From Selaginella tamariscina (taxonomy: Eukaryota; Streptophyta; Lycopodiopsida; Selaginellales; Selaginellaceae), in the NCBI GenBank assembly GCA_003024785.1, contig PUQB01000890.1:1-64000 (forward strand): a stretch of DNA of 64,000 bases, read 5' to 3'. Shown here in pieces: positions 1-11,678 of this stretch. The notes under the pieces were generated by a model. It was given only the letters and a program-made list of their open reading frames with translations, was not told where the DNA came from and searched no databases. Position numbers and translations under genes: made by a program. The number at the start of each line of letters is the position of its first letter. The first letter of the stretch is position 1.

Positions 1-14
1 AGTGGTGCCTAACA
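1..14 (+). repeat. Tail of a Gypsy B-type LTR
   Basis: The first bases, ending GGTGCCTAACA, match the last bases of the 210-212 bp Gypsy B LTRs (ends at 8530, 13119, 26804 and 30410). The sequence switches straight into the long LTR-L family afterwards, so the window probably opens at the end of another Gypsy B element or solo LTR inserted in an LTR-L copy. The match is short. Confidence 0.55.
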
Positions 15-265
15 GGGCATGAGCATGTCTAGGTTTACAGGGACAAGATTCTAAAGTCTACTTGGGATATCCTCTAGGGTTCAGGGGATGTCATTTTAGG
101 GGACTTAGGGTGGGACTCTAAGACTTTTACCTAATTGGGCCTCTGAGTTAAACTCTTAGGGTTATTTGGAAGACTTAGCGTTGCTCACATAAGGTGATGA
201 CGCCGGATGGCCATTTGGCAGCCACATGTTGCCACGTGTTGGCCCTTCGGGTTAAAACTCTGACA
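15..265 (+). repeat. 3' end of a long LTR (LTR-L family)
   Basis: This is the 3' portion of the LTR-L family, with the same order of landmarks as 13300-13554 and 18690-18926: 'ggggacttagggt', the CACGTG-containing 'gccacgtgttgg', and the terminus 'gggttaaaactctgaca'. No primer site follows, so the piece is detached from any internal region. Confidence 0.8.
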
Positions 266-409
266 TAACCAACACCTTCTACTCGCACATCTGGATAGAC
301 GTTGAGGCCTTGTTTTGGCCTCCTCGTTTAGCCAAGTCGAAAACAACACTCACAACTCAACTAATCACGCATCTTGACTCATAATATGAGCATTGTCCAT
401 GCACATAGC
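266..409. other. Unassigned sequence
   Basis: No ORF, repeat or motif was recognised between two LTR-L-related blocks. It may be a decayed retroelement or original host DNA. Confidence 0.4.
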
Positions 410-1250
410 TAACTATGGGGGTAAGCTCTTAGGTAGACAGGTTCCTAAAGGGTATCTGAGTGTGGGCTCTAAGGATTGGCATCTGGCGAGCCACGATTGT
501 GGCATTGAGTTTAACTCTTATTTTTAGAGGGGCCTTGTCTTGGGAAGCGATGCCACACGCCCATGTGACATTAGGATGAGTCTCATACAGTGCAGTGCTC
601 AAGGCATGACCTCCATGGTCATGTCTTGGGTTCTAGGCTGAGGGGTTGGTGATCATGACAAGATAGGGGCCAAGCCTTGGGCATTTGCTCAAGGGAGGTT
701 AGGTCTCTTGGCCAAGTGTGCCTACTGGTGCACATGGCTAGGGGTGTTTGTCCTCAGGGTGTGGGAGCATATTCGAGGGTTAAGGGGGTCTTCCAAGATA
801 TAGACATGGTTCCCTTTGGAGAACAAGGGTCAAGGTTTCCCAACCTTAGCATTTAGGGTTGCTTAGGGGAACACTCGTGCCCACTGAGGCAGACACTCAT
901 GTGTTCTCTAGATACTAACCCTAATGACTTGGCCACATAAACCACAAATACTTGATTGAGGGTGATTCCTCAAAGTGTGCTTTAGCCCTATTAAGAGAAT
1001 GTGTGGAACACACAACTCCTTGATTGGTGTTAAAGCATGAGCCTGTCTAGGTCTCCTAAGGCAAGACCCTAAGTATCCCTTAGGGTTCTGAAGGTAGACA
1101 CTCTAAGGAGGCTTGGGCTAAAACTCCCAAATCTCTTTCCATTTAGACATTTGAGTCTGACCTTAGAAGTTTAGGGTTGTCCTAAAAAACTTAATGTTTA
1201 AGGTTATAATGCGTTACCTAGCAGCCACGTGTTGCCTCATTGTTGACCCT
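410..1250 (+). repeat. Strongly diverged LTR-L relative
   Basis: Blocks appear in the same order as in the intact LTR-L copies: a 'ggcatctggcgagccacgat' segment like 'ggcatttaggagccatgt' near 18035, a 'gccacacgcccatgtgacat' segment, a 'tgctcaagggaggttaggtc' segment, and an end with 'cagccacgtgttgcc'. Substitutions and indels are numerous, so this is an old member or a sister family. Confidence 0.65.
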
Positions 1251-1717
1251 ACCAGTAAAAACTTTTCTTAGGGATAAAATAAATTTACTAAGTTAATGGA
1301 AACTTTTCTTAGGGATAAACTCACCAAGTTAAGGATAATAACTAAATTTACATATTATTAAATAATTAAGCCCACCAATGGTGTGTGTACTAGTATTAAG
1401 TATAATTATTGTATTGTATTAAAACCTTGTGTCTTTAATAAATCTCTCTCTCAAACATGCGTGACATGGTCACTTCTCCTTGTGCGTGTGTGCAATGTGT
1501 AATTCTCAAAGTTTATCAAATAGTTGTTTGATTAATAATTTCTAGACATACACAAGTTATTTTGTAGTTTACATATTCAATATAGTATTGAATATCTCCG
1601 TTAGAAATATTAATAAACAAAATCAAATAAATCTTTAGCATTTTGTTGAATCCTCTTGGACTCTTAGAGAGAGAGGGGGGGGTCTTGATTATAATTTCAT
1701 AACAGGTTGAGCTATTT
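1251..1717. other. AT-rich sequence, nothing recognised
   Basis: AT-rich with a GA run near 1667-1682. Short open frames here have no motif and look random. Confidence 0.4.
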
Positions 1718-1823
1718 ATTGGTAATATTATACTTAATAGCTTAACTAAAGTACACACCACAAACACTAGATTGGTAATATTATACTTAATAGCTTAACT
1801 AAAGTACACACCACAAACACTAG
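1718..1823. repeat. Perfect 53-bp tandem duplication
   Basis: The 53-bp block beginning 'attggtaatattatac' occurs at 1718-1770 and again, apparently without change, at 1771-1823. A simple recent local duplication. Confidence 0.9.
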
Positions 1824-1839
1824 AACAAGACGCACCTTC

Positions 1840-2300
1840 AGAAGTACACCCGAGATCAACCCGAGCCTAGTGTAAGGATCATGATAATAGTTGGGGCAAG
1901 CCTAGTACAGGACTTGAACCCGAGATCAACCCGAGCCTAGTGTACACCCGAGATCAACCGAGCCTAGTGTAAGGATCATGATAATAGTTGGGGCAAGCCT
2001 AGTACAGGACTTGAACCCGAGATCAACCCGAGCCTAGTGTAAGGATCATGAGTTAATTTTTTGCCGTTTACAGGACTTGAACCCGAGATCAACCCAAGTT
2101 CAACCCGAGCCTAGTGTAAGGATCATGATAATAGTTGGGGCAAGCCTAGTACAGGACTTGAACCCGAGATCAACCCGAGCCTAGTGTAAGGATCATGAGT
2201 TAATTTTTTGCCGTTTACAGGACTTGAACCCGAGATCAACCCAAGTTCAACCCAAGCCTAGTGTAGGGATCATGAGTTAATTTTTTGCCTTTTACAGGAC
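1840..2300. repeat. Complex minisatellite at the edge of Gypsy A
   Basis: Interleaved units combine 'gaacccgagatcaacccgag', 'cctagtgtaaggatcatg' and either 'ataatagttggggcaagc' or 'agttaattttttgccg', repeated about five to six times. The 'ttgaacccgagatc' part resembles the first bases of the adjacent Gypsy A LTR (2302 on), so the array probably grew by tandem duplication across the LTR border. Confidence 0.8.
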
Positions 2301-2301
2301 T

Positions 2302-2624
2302 TGAACCCAAGATCTTTCTGCTAAGAAACATATGAGTTAGCCAACTTGTCCGTGCTGAATTACACCATCAACAGCAAGGCGTATATTCATATGCATGTTC
2401 CAGACCAGTTGTGGATCACACATTCCAGACTAGTTGTGGACCACACAATCCTCAGGACCTCAGATATATAAACAGGGTTCCAATTCCAGGTTTTTCAGAA
2501 TCATTCAACACCAGTCTTTGGTCTTGTGTTTCATTTTGTATTCATTTCTTTCTTAAATACAATCTCCTCCTTTCAGCTCAAAATTTCTGCCATTGCTCTA
2601 AAGGTTTTGCCCTTTGCACAAGGT
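2302..2624 (+). repeat. 5' LTR of Gypsy A
   Basis: About 320 bp that recurs as a diverged copy at 24719-25012. Shared landmarks are 'ctttctgctaa', 'gagttagccaacttgtccg', 'caacagcaaggcgtatattc', 'gaccacac', 'cctcagatatata' and the end 'gttttgccctttgcacaagg'. The two copies flank gag-pol remnants in the same orientation, which is what an LTR pair should do. Divergence and small indels show an old insertion. Exact borders are uncertain by a few bases. Confidence 0.75.
2465..2473 (+). promoter_or_regulatory. TATA box in the Gypsy A LTR
   Basis: TATATAAAC lies mid-LTR, where a retrotransposon core promoter is expected. The 3' LTR has the equivalent 'gatatataacaag' with a small change. Confidence 0.5.
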
Positions 2625-4230
2625 CGTGACAATTTGAATGATTCTGAGGTAATGACAAGCTTCTGCTCCCGCTTATCATCGATCCCATTTTCTTTCTTTC
2701 TTTCTTTCTTTTTTATTTTTCCTTCGATTTTCTTCTTTGAGTCATCATGTTTGAGCATGCTCTTTGTGAGCAAGTTGCTGCCCTCTAGCAGCAGATCAAA
2801 CAACTACACACTTGGAAAATGATTAGCTTTGACAGCGTGTGAATTCTCCAGAGCCGAATATCAGCATGCCCGAAAAGTTTGATGGTACCCAATCGAAGTT
2901 CTGAGGTTTTCTCAATCAAGTTCATTTGTAGATCATGATGCAAACCGAGGCACTACAGTACAGAACCTATTAAGGTCAGATTGATCAGGTCGCTGCTTTC
3001 CGATTCTGCTCTTTCGTGGTTCTCAGCCTTGCTGAAGAACAATGATCCGATCCTTGGGAATTTTGAGGAATTTGTGGAACGGTTCATGGCAATGTTCAGT
3101 GATGTGGATCGTTAGAGTGCTGCCATCACCAAACTCCGCCAACTTCACAAGGGGTATGTCGGTAGTAGAGTACGCATTGAAGTTCCAACTCCTTGCTTAT
3201 GATGTCACCTGGGGAGATTGTGCTCTCAAGGAAGTTTTCTGGTCGGGGTTGCAGGATTAGATCAAAGACATGTTGCTGAATTTTGCTGTTCTGAAAACCC
3301 TCACCAGCATAATAGAGTTGGCAATCCGTTATGACAATCAATTGATCAAGCGGAAACAAGAACGTCGGCATCCTTTTTTCTTCTCGGTGTCGTCTTCTTC
3401 CATTTTTTTAGTCCCTATTTCTTCATCTGTTGATCCATCATCTTCCTCAATAGAACCATCCCTGATGGAATTAGGGCATTCACGTCGAGGCAAGCTTTTG
3501 CCATTGAATGCCAGAAGCGGATTTAGTACAAGCTTTGTTTGTACTGTGGGGACCTGTACCAGAAGTTGGAGAATTGTCATCAACGTCCAAAACAAGCTTG
3601 TGAAGTGGCCCTTGCTGTGCTGCCGGGAAACGAGAAGATCCAACCCGAATAAGAGCCGTCCGGCTGGATTGCAGTGGAACAACTTATGTTCCTCAAGGAT
3701 CTTCACTCAAAACATCTTTCCTTCCTCATCTTGGATCCATTCCACCCACGAAAGTGTGCAAGCCATTCCATGTTCTGGTGCAGTTGAAGACGCCAGAGGT
3801 AAAGTTCTTTGGTAAAGCTTTGGTGGATAGCGGAGCGAACATAAATTTCATCGACAAGAAATTTATTGTCAAGCACAGGATTCGTCTACATCCTTTGAAG
3901 ACTCTTGGTTCTATACAGGTCATTGATGAATGAGATATCAAATCTGGAGCGATAATAAATGACACAGAGTTTGTTGAGGCCATTGCTTACGGTGTTGTGT
4001 GCAACATCCTTCAATGTTGTTTGTATTCCGGACTATACGATTATCCTTGGTTTGCCGTGGATTGAGTTGGTGGATCCTAGTTGGAGAGAACGTTTCATGA
4101 ACAGTTTCCCAGCTGTTTCAACTCCGGCCACACTCTTTGATATCGATCCTGTTCCAGTTCCTCCTCCACTTCAAGTCTTGCATATCACCTTGAAGCAGTT
4201 CAAGAAAGATAGCTAACATGACCCAGCATC
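2625..4230 (+). pseudogene. Gypsy A gag-protease remnant
   Basis: Decayed gag and aspartic-protease region of a Ty3/Gypsy element. Gag-like sequence is seen around 2860-3330 (a 'MPEKFDGTQ'-like start, then a frame reading ALKFQLLAYDVTWGD). A cysteine-containing stretch near 3535-3640 may be the former zinc knuckle. Near 3818-3860 the frame reads ALVDSGANINFID, the retropepsin D-S-G motif. The frame changes several times and stops interrupt it, so no functional protein can be made. The same coding sense continues into reverse transcriptase downstream. Confidence 0.75.
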
Positions 4231-6384
4231 CGTGTTTGCGATCACAGTCTATCCCTGCTCTGCTAAGGATGTTTATGTTCATGTTCTTCCTGCCTTACCA
4301 AAGCAGTATGCTGATTTCATAAACGTCTTCAACAAAAAGAAAGCTTTTGCCTTGCCACCACACCGTGAGTATGACTATCCTAATGATCTCGTTGAGGGTA
4401 AGCAGTCATCCTCCGGTCTCATCTACGGTCTCTCACTGATAGAGTTGGAGACATTGAGAAAATACATTGAGGAGAATCTTGTCACCGGATTTATTTGTTA
4501 TTCACGATAATCGGCTAGTGCCCTAGTATTCTTTGTTTCTAAGAAGGACGGAAGTCTTTGGCTCGTGGTGGACTACTGGGATCTGAATAAGGTCACCATT
4601 CCAAACAAGTATCCTCTCCCGCTCGTCTCCGACATGCTCGAGCATCTTTCTGGTGCTCGGTATTTCATAAAAATCAATTTAAGAAGGAGCGTACAATCTC
4701 ATCTGAATCCAAAAAGGGGACGAGTGAAAAAACAGCATTCTGTACATCCTACGAACATTTCGAGTATGTAGTAATGTTGTTTGGCATGTACGGTTAGTCT
4801 TGGAGAAGCTTCGGAAGCACCACTTGTTTGCCAAGTTGGAGAAGTGCTCTTTCAGTCAACAGTCTGTCGAGTTCCTAGGGTACATTGTTTCAGCTGAAGG
4901 TTCACATGGATCCTACAAAAGTTCGGATTGTATTGGAGTGGGAGAGACCATCAAATGTTCGTGATGTTTGATGTTTCCTCGGGTTTGCAAATTCTATCGA
5001 TGTTTAGTTCGGGATTTCTCCAAGATTGCATTGCCATTGATGAAGTTGACTGGCAAGGATGTTCCATTTATCTGGTCCTCTTAGGCTGAGGAGGCGTTCG
5101 AGTTCCTAAAGAAGGCGTTCACCTCGGCACCTGTTCTTATCCATCCTAACCCTGCGAAGCGCTATTTCATGGAAGCTAATGCCTCTGACTTTGCTATTGA
5201 TGGAGTGCTGTCCCAAAAGGTCCAAATCATCTTCTCCATCCCATTTCTTTCAATTCCCACAAGTTCACTACACTTGAGATCAACTACGATGTCTACAATA
5301 AGGAGCTGCTGGCGATCGTCGATGCCTTTGAGGAGTGGCACAGATTCCTTGAAGGTTCCCCGCACATGTGGTTAAGGTGTATTGTGATCATAAGAACCTC
5401 CAGTAATGGGCAACAGCACAAGTTCTCAATCGATGTCAAGTGCGATGGGCATAGTCTTTGTCCCGGTTCCAATATGTGATTATTCATTGTTCCAGTCGTC
5501 TAAATGGCAAAAACAGATGCTTTATCTCATTGCAGTTACCTAGCTCCAGTACAAAGTGAAATCCCATTTGATCAACAAGAACAAGTCATCTTGAGCTCCA
5601 ACCAGTTGTTGGTGAATGCACTTTCCCGTTCTTCTACTCCAGTTGACACTTTGTTTTTGGATCTAATCTGAGAAAGTCTTCCTCAAGACGAGTTTGCTCG
5701 TGATGTTCTTGCACATGTTTGACGAGTTCAACCATTGTCTTCAGGGTCACAACTACGAGATTATGCTACTTTCCATCTTCATAATGGGTTGCTGTACCAC
5801 CACATCCAAATCTATGTTCCGGACGGAGAACTGAGGTTGCGAGCTGTCCAACATTGCCATGACAACACAGCTGCGGGACATTTTGGCATTTGGAAGACGA
5901 TCGAACTGGTATAGCGTGTGTTTTGGTGGCCTCGGCTCTGCATGTATGTTGAGAAATTTGTGGGATCTTGTGACACGTGCCAGCATACACAGCTTCCTCA
6001 TCATCGACCGGTTGGACTACTACAGCCTCTTCTATTGCTCAGCAACCATGGTCCTCCATCACCATGGATTTCCTCACTGATTTACCGCCTTCTAGAGGGT
6101 TTGATGCTGTCCTAGTCATTGTTGATCAGTTTCTAAGATGGCGCACTTTGTTCCTTGCAACAAGAGATATTCGGGTCTTGATGCTGTAGATCTGGTGTAC
6201 CGGGAGGTGTTCCATCTTCATGGTCTTCATGATGAACTTGTCACTGATTGAGATCCCCAGTTCACTTTGGTATTCTGGCGGAGATTCCTAGCTTGGCTAC
6301 GTATCACTAGGAAGCTATCTACTGCACATCATCTTGAAACAGATGGCCAAACGGAGTGCACGATTCAGACTCTAGAATAATATC
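4231..6384 (+). pseudogene. Gypsy A reverse transcriptase-RNase H-integrase remnant
   Basis: The Ty3/Gypsy pol order is still visible in broken frames. Near 4340 is 'NVFNKKKAFALPPHREYD', the region just before RT. Near 4565 is VVDYWDLNKVTIPNKYPLP followed by the LSGARYFIKIN block. RNase H-like ELLAIVDAFEEWHRFL lies near 5300. The integrase has a zinc-binding remnant (GHFG... CDTCQ, about 5875-5985) and [21 protein letters not shown] (6060-6120). The RT catalytic box is deleted and there are many stops. The sequence breaks off at the LTR-L insertion and resumes at about 24298 with integrase residues. Confidence 0.8.
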
Positions 6385-8060
6385 TGTTAGAGTTTTAACC
6401 CAAAGGGCCAACACGTGGCAACACGTGGCTGCCAAGTGGCCATTCGGCATCATCACCCTGTGTGAGCAATGCTAAGTCTTCCAAGATAACCCTAAGAGTC
6501 TGACTCAGGGGCCCAATTAGGCAAAAGACTTAGAGTCCTACCCTAAGTCCCCTAGAATGATCATCCCTTGAACCCTAGAGGATAACCTGAGTAGACTTTA
6601 GGATCCTGTCCCAGTAGACTTAGACAGGCTCATGCCCTAACCCCACAAAGGAGATGTGTCTCACACATACCTCGTGACAGAGCTAAGGCATCGTCACTTA
6701 CCCCTTAAGGAATCACCCTCATCCGGGAGTACAACCCCTTTAGGCGACAAGGGGTACCCTGAACCACAACTAACCCCTAAGGATTTGAGTGGCCAAGTCA
6801 TCCCTAGACCTAAGGCTAGTACTTAGTGAGGACACAAGTGTTCTACTAAGTAAACTCCCTAAGGCTATGTTTGGAAAACCCTAAATACATGACCTTGCAA
6901 GTGCTTCACGAAAAGGCTCCTGTTAACATGCTTAGGTTGTTCAACCCTGGATTCCAAGGAGAACACTCCCCTAGCCAAGTGTGCCTAAGCACACCTAGTT
7001 ACGAGATCTAACCTCCCTTGAGCAAATGCCCAAGGCTTAACACCTAGCGCGAGCACAAGCATGCCTGTTTGTCAGAGTATCCAACCCCCTAACGACAAGC
7101 CCATGACATAAACCCAAAGGGAGTGCCTCAGGCGTTGTATCGTGTGACGTTTAGCCTAGTGTCACATCTCCATGTGACACTTCCTTCCCCAATGTGAGCT
7201 ATCATGCCATAGCCCTTAGATTCAAGAGTTGCATCAAGTGCCACAAACGTGGTTCCTAAATGTCAACTCTAGAACCCCTTAGTGAACCCTCAGGAATTGG
7301 GTAATGCGAACCATCAAACAAGATCCCAACCCACGGTTGGACAAGGACACGAATGTGCCTTGCTTGGTCATGAGTGCTACACCTAGCTTGACGTGGAGGA
7401 GAAGGCTGGAGACAAGCCTCAACCTCTGCCTCTTAGAACGTGCATTCTAATAAGACCTTCCAAGCATGGATTCACCAACGTTAAGGGTGAGCTACCCCGA
7501 AGGTGGGACGTACCCCTGTCATCTAGAAGTTAGGCAGAAGAGTAACAAACTTAGTCATGAACCCAGGAGCTCTCTTACTCATACTCTACCTTATTTATGT
7601 GACAGAGCCCCCCCCCCCCCTCTTTTCCTGAATGTGTATGTGGGCTGGCACAAATTTAGCTAGCCCCTTAATAAGTTAATGAGAGAGTGTTTAACTTAGC
7701 CTAACTCTAACCCTAAAACCCTACCCAAAGGGGTGGGTTTTTAGGGTGTGGATTAGGGCAAGACTAGGTTAGGTCAACCCTAGGGGTGTTTCTAACCCTA
7801 CTAAACACGCCGAACTCATCTACATTAACCAATCAACCTAAATGGGACATCAAAATTGGGGGTGGGTTTCTAGAAGGTAAGTTCTAGCTTCACTTAGAGT
7901 TTTTTTGCAAATACCTAATGACACTCAGCCGGACCATCACCAAATACCCAAGTGCACTAAGCGGACTTGTTTCCTACTACATCTAGGATCCATCAACATG
8001 GTATTGTAGGTAACAACAATCAACGTCCAAAGTAAAGGTTTGAGTTGTAGTAAAAACTAT
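6385..8060 (-). repeat. LTR-L copy, minus orientation
   Basis: Begins TGTTAGAGTTTTAACCC, the reverse complement of the LTR-L 3' end, and runs through the whole family in reverse order to 'gtaaaaactat' at 8060. It lacks the final bases because it abuts a plus-strand LTR-L start. It includes a poly(C) run near 7609-7620 and a telomere-like inverted repeat at 7711-7746. There is no internal retroelement region on its side, so it is a solo or rearranged LTR. Confidence 0.8.
7711..7746. repeat. Telomere-like inverted repeat inside LTR-L
   Basis: CCCTAAAACCCTACCC is followed after a few bases by GGGTGGGTTTTTAGGG, an imperfect palindrome of CCCTAA-type motifs. Equivalent blocks sit in other LTR-L copies at about 22958-22995 and 35735-35769, and a diverged one at about 17523-17556. 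Confidence 0.75.
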
Positions 8061-8318
8061 TGTCATAGTGTGCTAAAACCTTGGCATTCGCTCAAGAGAG
8101 GTATGGTCTCATAACTAGGTGTGCTTTGGCACACCTGGCTAGAGGGTGTTCTCCTTGGAATCCAAGGGTTGAACAACCTAAGCTTGTTAGCAGGAGCCTT
8201 TTCGTGAAGCACTTGTAAGGTCATGTACTTAGGGTTATCCAAACCTAGCCTTAGGGAGTTTGCTTAGTAGAACACTCGAGTCCGCCTATGACACACACTC
8301 GTGTCCTCACTAAGTAGT

Positions 8319-8530
8319 TGTTATGACCCATATAACGAATCAAAGAATATTCCCCAGAAAGGTATAAGCTAGAATATTCCTAAGGAGCTATACCTAGATC
8401 TAAGAAGAATTAAGGGCACACTATTATTGGAAGCCTTTCTTGGAGAGCAGCGTGTGGAGACTAGAGACAGCTCGGGGGAGGTCGGGTGGTATTGTGAGGG
8501 TCTCTAGATTGTACGTAGAGGTGCCTAACA
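8319..8530 (+). repeat. 5' LTR of Gypsy B1
   Basis: 212-bp LTR, TGTTATGACCC...GTGCCTAACA. It contains GAATATTCC and AGAATATTCC blocks resembling heat-shock-type GAA/TTC units, close together but not perfectly spaced. Confidence 0.95.
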
Positions 8531-8533
8531 ATT

Positions 8534-8545
8534 TGGTATCGGAGG
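8534..8545 (+). other. Primer-binding site
   Basis: TGGTATCGGAGG starts 3 bp after the LTR and matches the plant initiator tRNA-Met type site (TGGTATCAGAGC) with small changes. Confidence 0.8.
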
Positions 8546-8554
8546 AGGTTCGAG

Positions 8555-9690
8555 ATGAGTGACCGGTGGGAAGGAGAAGACAACACCAATGAGGAGTGGA
8601 CGAACCAGGAAATCGTGCTCGAATTATACGCTATGGCGAAGGATTCCAAGCAATTTCAAGAGTACGTGACTGGTTCCTTGGAGGTGATTCGTGAGCGGTT
8701 GGATACTATTGAAGATCAACTTGCTCAAGGAACCGTGACTGGTAAGAGCAGGGTGCTAGATCGTCTTCGCGTTCCACCTTTTACCGGTAAAGAATCTGCG
8801 GATGAGGCTATGAGTTGGCTTGAGATAGCAGCGAACTTGCTCACTGCACAGGGAGTAACTACCGAGCAGGCTATGATAGCTGTATCAGTAGCCTTGAAGG
8901 ATAAAGCTGCGAGGTGGTGGACACGCATTCGAAATCAGCGCCAGTTAGCTCACCAGGAGATGATTGCAACTTGGGAGGAGTTCTCTGAGCTATTTAAGAA
9001 GGAGTATGCTCCTCGGTTCGATGTGTCTCATGCAAGGCGTGAATTGCGACATTTAGAGCAAGGGAAGATGACCTTGGACGATTACATTGAGAAATTGAGT
9101 CAATTACTTTGCCGTGTACCTGACGTGTCTGTCAACCAGCAGAAGGATTATTTTGTAGATGGGCTGCGAAGTGCTAACTTGCGTAGACATCTTAACTCGG
9201 TATTCAGTCCAAGACTTTAGAGGAGCTGTTCGAATATGCTCGCTTGCTAAATGAGGAGGATAAGGTGTTTAAGGAGAATGAGCGACATGGCAAGAAGCGT
9301 GGTAGGAGCACCTCTCCAAGTCCTCGTGAGCACCAGGAGTATAGAGGGAATAGCCATCGTGCTAGGCCGAAGTCCAAGCTGGTAGCTTCTAGTTCTTATC
9401 GCACCGACAATCGGCCTAAGAAGATTGTCAAGGTGTTTGATAGTGAACGTTGCCACCTGTGTGGAGAGGTGGGACACTGGAAGGCCAATTGTCCAGGAGG
9501 AACAAGCCCAAGGGCAAGGGGTTCAATGGTGACAAGGACAAGGAGACACCTAAGAAGCTTCAGGAGATGGAGCGTGGAGAGGAACACAAGGGAGATAGTT
9601 CTAAACCACGAGGTAAATTTTTGTCTGTTCTTGCTCGACAGGTAAACTGCATGGCACGGGAGGAGCCACACACACGTGCTATTGTGGTGG
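8555..9690 (+). pseudogene. Gypsy B1 gag
   Basis: Structural Gag of the retrotransposon. The first frame (8555-9220) begins with an acidic N-terminus shortly after the primer site. It contains the retrotransposon-gag block (AARWWTRIR, ATWEEFSELFKKEY, MTLDDYIEKLSQL). A one-base loss near 9211 shifts the frame. The continuation from about 9216 encodes ELFEYARLLNEEDKVF, a basic region, and the CCHC zinc knuckle CHLCGEVGHWKANC (about 9451-9492). A second frame change near 9500 leads to the linker before the protease. As read, no single Gag is made. Confidence 0.88.
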
Positions 9691-9699
9691 AGGGACACT

Positions 9700-10186
9700 T
9701 GGTGAACGTCCAGTGCGAATCCTCTTGGATAGCGGAAGTAGCGATAACTTTGTATCAGCAAAGTTAGTGCAGGAGTGCAGCTTGCCCATGAAGACTGTGC
9801 CTCAATACGAGATTGAGGGCTCAGCTACTGTCACACAGAGCTGGAATGCTTGTGTGGAGGAGTTACAGCTGACGGTTGGCAAAACTCAGCTGGTGGAGAC
9901 TTTCTTCCTTGCGGAGCTAGCGCGTGTGGACCTCATCCTTGGGATGAGCTGGCTGGAGCGTGTGGATCCTGAGATCAAGTGGAGCATCAAGCGAGTGAAG
10001 CTTGAGTACAGTGGAGTGAAAGACACTTGGTTTGGAACAAGGCTTGAGTCTCCAAACAAGTATCTTTCTACTATGTCTTTGAAGAAATATCTCCGTAATA
10101 AAGAAGATCAAGTCTTTCTGATGTATATACGTGAGTTAGATTCTTCTAATGTCACATTGGGCGAGGCTGCTGCAAGTTGTCCTTGA
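9700..10186 (+). pseudogene. Gypsy B1 aspartic protease
   Basis: Retropepsin-type protease that would release Gag and Pol proteins. RILLDSGSSDNFVSAKL (from about 9716) carries the catalytic D-S-G. DLILGMSWLERVDPEIKW (about 9930-9985) is the conserved C-terminal G-M-W block of Gypsy proteases. It sits in a different frame from the linker before it and from the RT after it. The frame ends at 10186, overlapping the RT frame by about 38 bases, so a shift is needed to continue. Confidence 0.85.
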
Positions 10187-11657
10187 GGAATTTGCTGATG
10201 TCTTCCCTCCTGAGCTACCTCATGGCTTACCACCTGCAAGAGGTGTGGAGCATGAGATTGTGTTGGAACAGGGTACGAAAGCCATTTACCGTAAGCCGTT
10301 CCGACTGAGCCATGCTGAGGAGCAAGAGGTTAAGAGACAAGTGATGGAGCTATTGGAATATGGCTTCATACAACCGAGCAAGTCTCCATTTGGTGCACCA
10401 GTATTGCTTGTCAGGAAGAAGGATGGCACCATGAGGATGTGCATAGACTACAGAGCTCTCAACAAGCAAACAGTGAAGGACAGGATGCCCATGCCACGTG
10501 TGGATACTATCATGGATCATCTCGGTGGAGCCAGAGTGTTCACCAAGATAGACTTGCGTAGCGGGTATCATCAGATTGCTGTGAAGGAGGCAGATATCTA
10601 CAAAACTGCTTTCAACACTAGCTTCGGGCATTTTGAGTTCACTGTTATGCCATTTGGCTTAACAAATGCCCCAGCCACATTCACTCGGTTGATGACTGAG
10701 GTGTTTGGTGACTACTTGCATGACTTTGTGGAGATCTTCCTCGACGATATTCTTATTTACAGTAAGAATATGAAGGAGCATGTGGAGCATTTGCGGAGAG
10801 TTCTTCAATTGCTGAGGAAGAACAAGCTCTATGCAAAGAAGAGCAAATGTGCATTTGCTCAGTGCGAAGTGGAGTATTTGGGTCACATTGTGACGCCAAG
10901 TGGAGTGAAGACTGATCCACAGAAGGTGGCAGTGGTGGAGCAATGGCCAGTTCCTAGCAATGCACAAGAGTTACGGAGTTTCTTGGGCATGGCTGGTTAT
11001 TACCGGCGGTATGTCAAGGATTATGCCAAGAAAGCTTCTCCGTTAACTAGGTTGCTAAGGAAGGACGTTCCCTTTGCATGGAGTGCTTCAGAGGAGAGCA
11101 GTTTCCAAGCTTTGAAACAAGCTTTGGTACGTGCACCAGTTTTATGTATTGCAGATCCCTCTAAGCCTTATGAGGTATCGTGTGATGCAAGTGGAGTGGC
11201 CATTGGAGCTGTACTTATGCAAGAGGGAAGGCCTATTGCTTATGAGAGTCGTACTTTGAATCCTGCAGAGCAACGGTACTCAACGTATGAGCAAGAACTA
11301 CTGGCTATTGTTAATGCATTACGAGTTTGGAGGCACTATCTTTATGGTGCAAGTTTCAAGGTGTTTACAGATCACAAGCCTTTGGTGTATCTGTTCACAC
11401 AGAAAGAGTTAAACTCTCGGCAAGCTCGCTGGATGGTTAAGCTCATGGAGTTTGGCGAATTTCCTATTGAGCATCGCGCAGGAAAGACTAACGTGGTGGC
11501 AGATGCTTTGTCACGCGTTAGGAGAGCCACAGTAGTGGGAGAATTCCAAACACGCTTATGTAATGCATTAACAAGGACGGTCAGTGAGTTTAGCCAAGTA
11601 GTTCAACATGCTCAAGCACAAGACGCCGAGGTGCAGGAGCTCAAAGAGGACAGCTAG
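10149..11657 (+). pseudogene. Gypsy B1 reverse transcriptase-RNase H
   Basis: A 502-codon open frame encoding RT and RNase H. RT blocks are [35 protein letters not shown] with catalytic D, and FLDDILIYS with the catalytic D-D. RNase H follows with [11 protein letters not shown], the E in [20 protein letters not shown] and NVVADALSR. It makes cDNA from element RNA inside virus-like particles. The frame itself is intact, but it lacks its own natural start and is cut from integrase by an extra A near 11645 plus a small deletion, so it is listed as part of a broken polyprotein. Confidence 0.93.
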
Positions 11658-11678
11658 AGCCACCATTCTCATTTCAGG

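Noticed and set aside
2200-2370. tRNA- or SINE-like pol III B box (GGTTCAAGTCC on the minus strand) with an A-box-like GTTGGCTAAC upstream
   Set aside because: The sequence coincides with the start of the Gypsy A LTR and is repeated in the LTR-edge minisatellite. No cloverleaf can be drawn and the 3' LTR lacks the box.
8319-8530. True heat-shock element in the Gypsy B LTR
   Set aside because: GAA/TTC units are present, but spacing is off by one or more bases and the two blocks are far apart, unlike the exact arrays at MULE ends.
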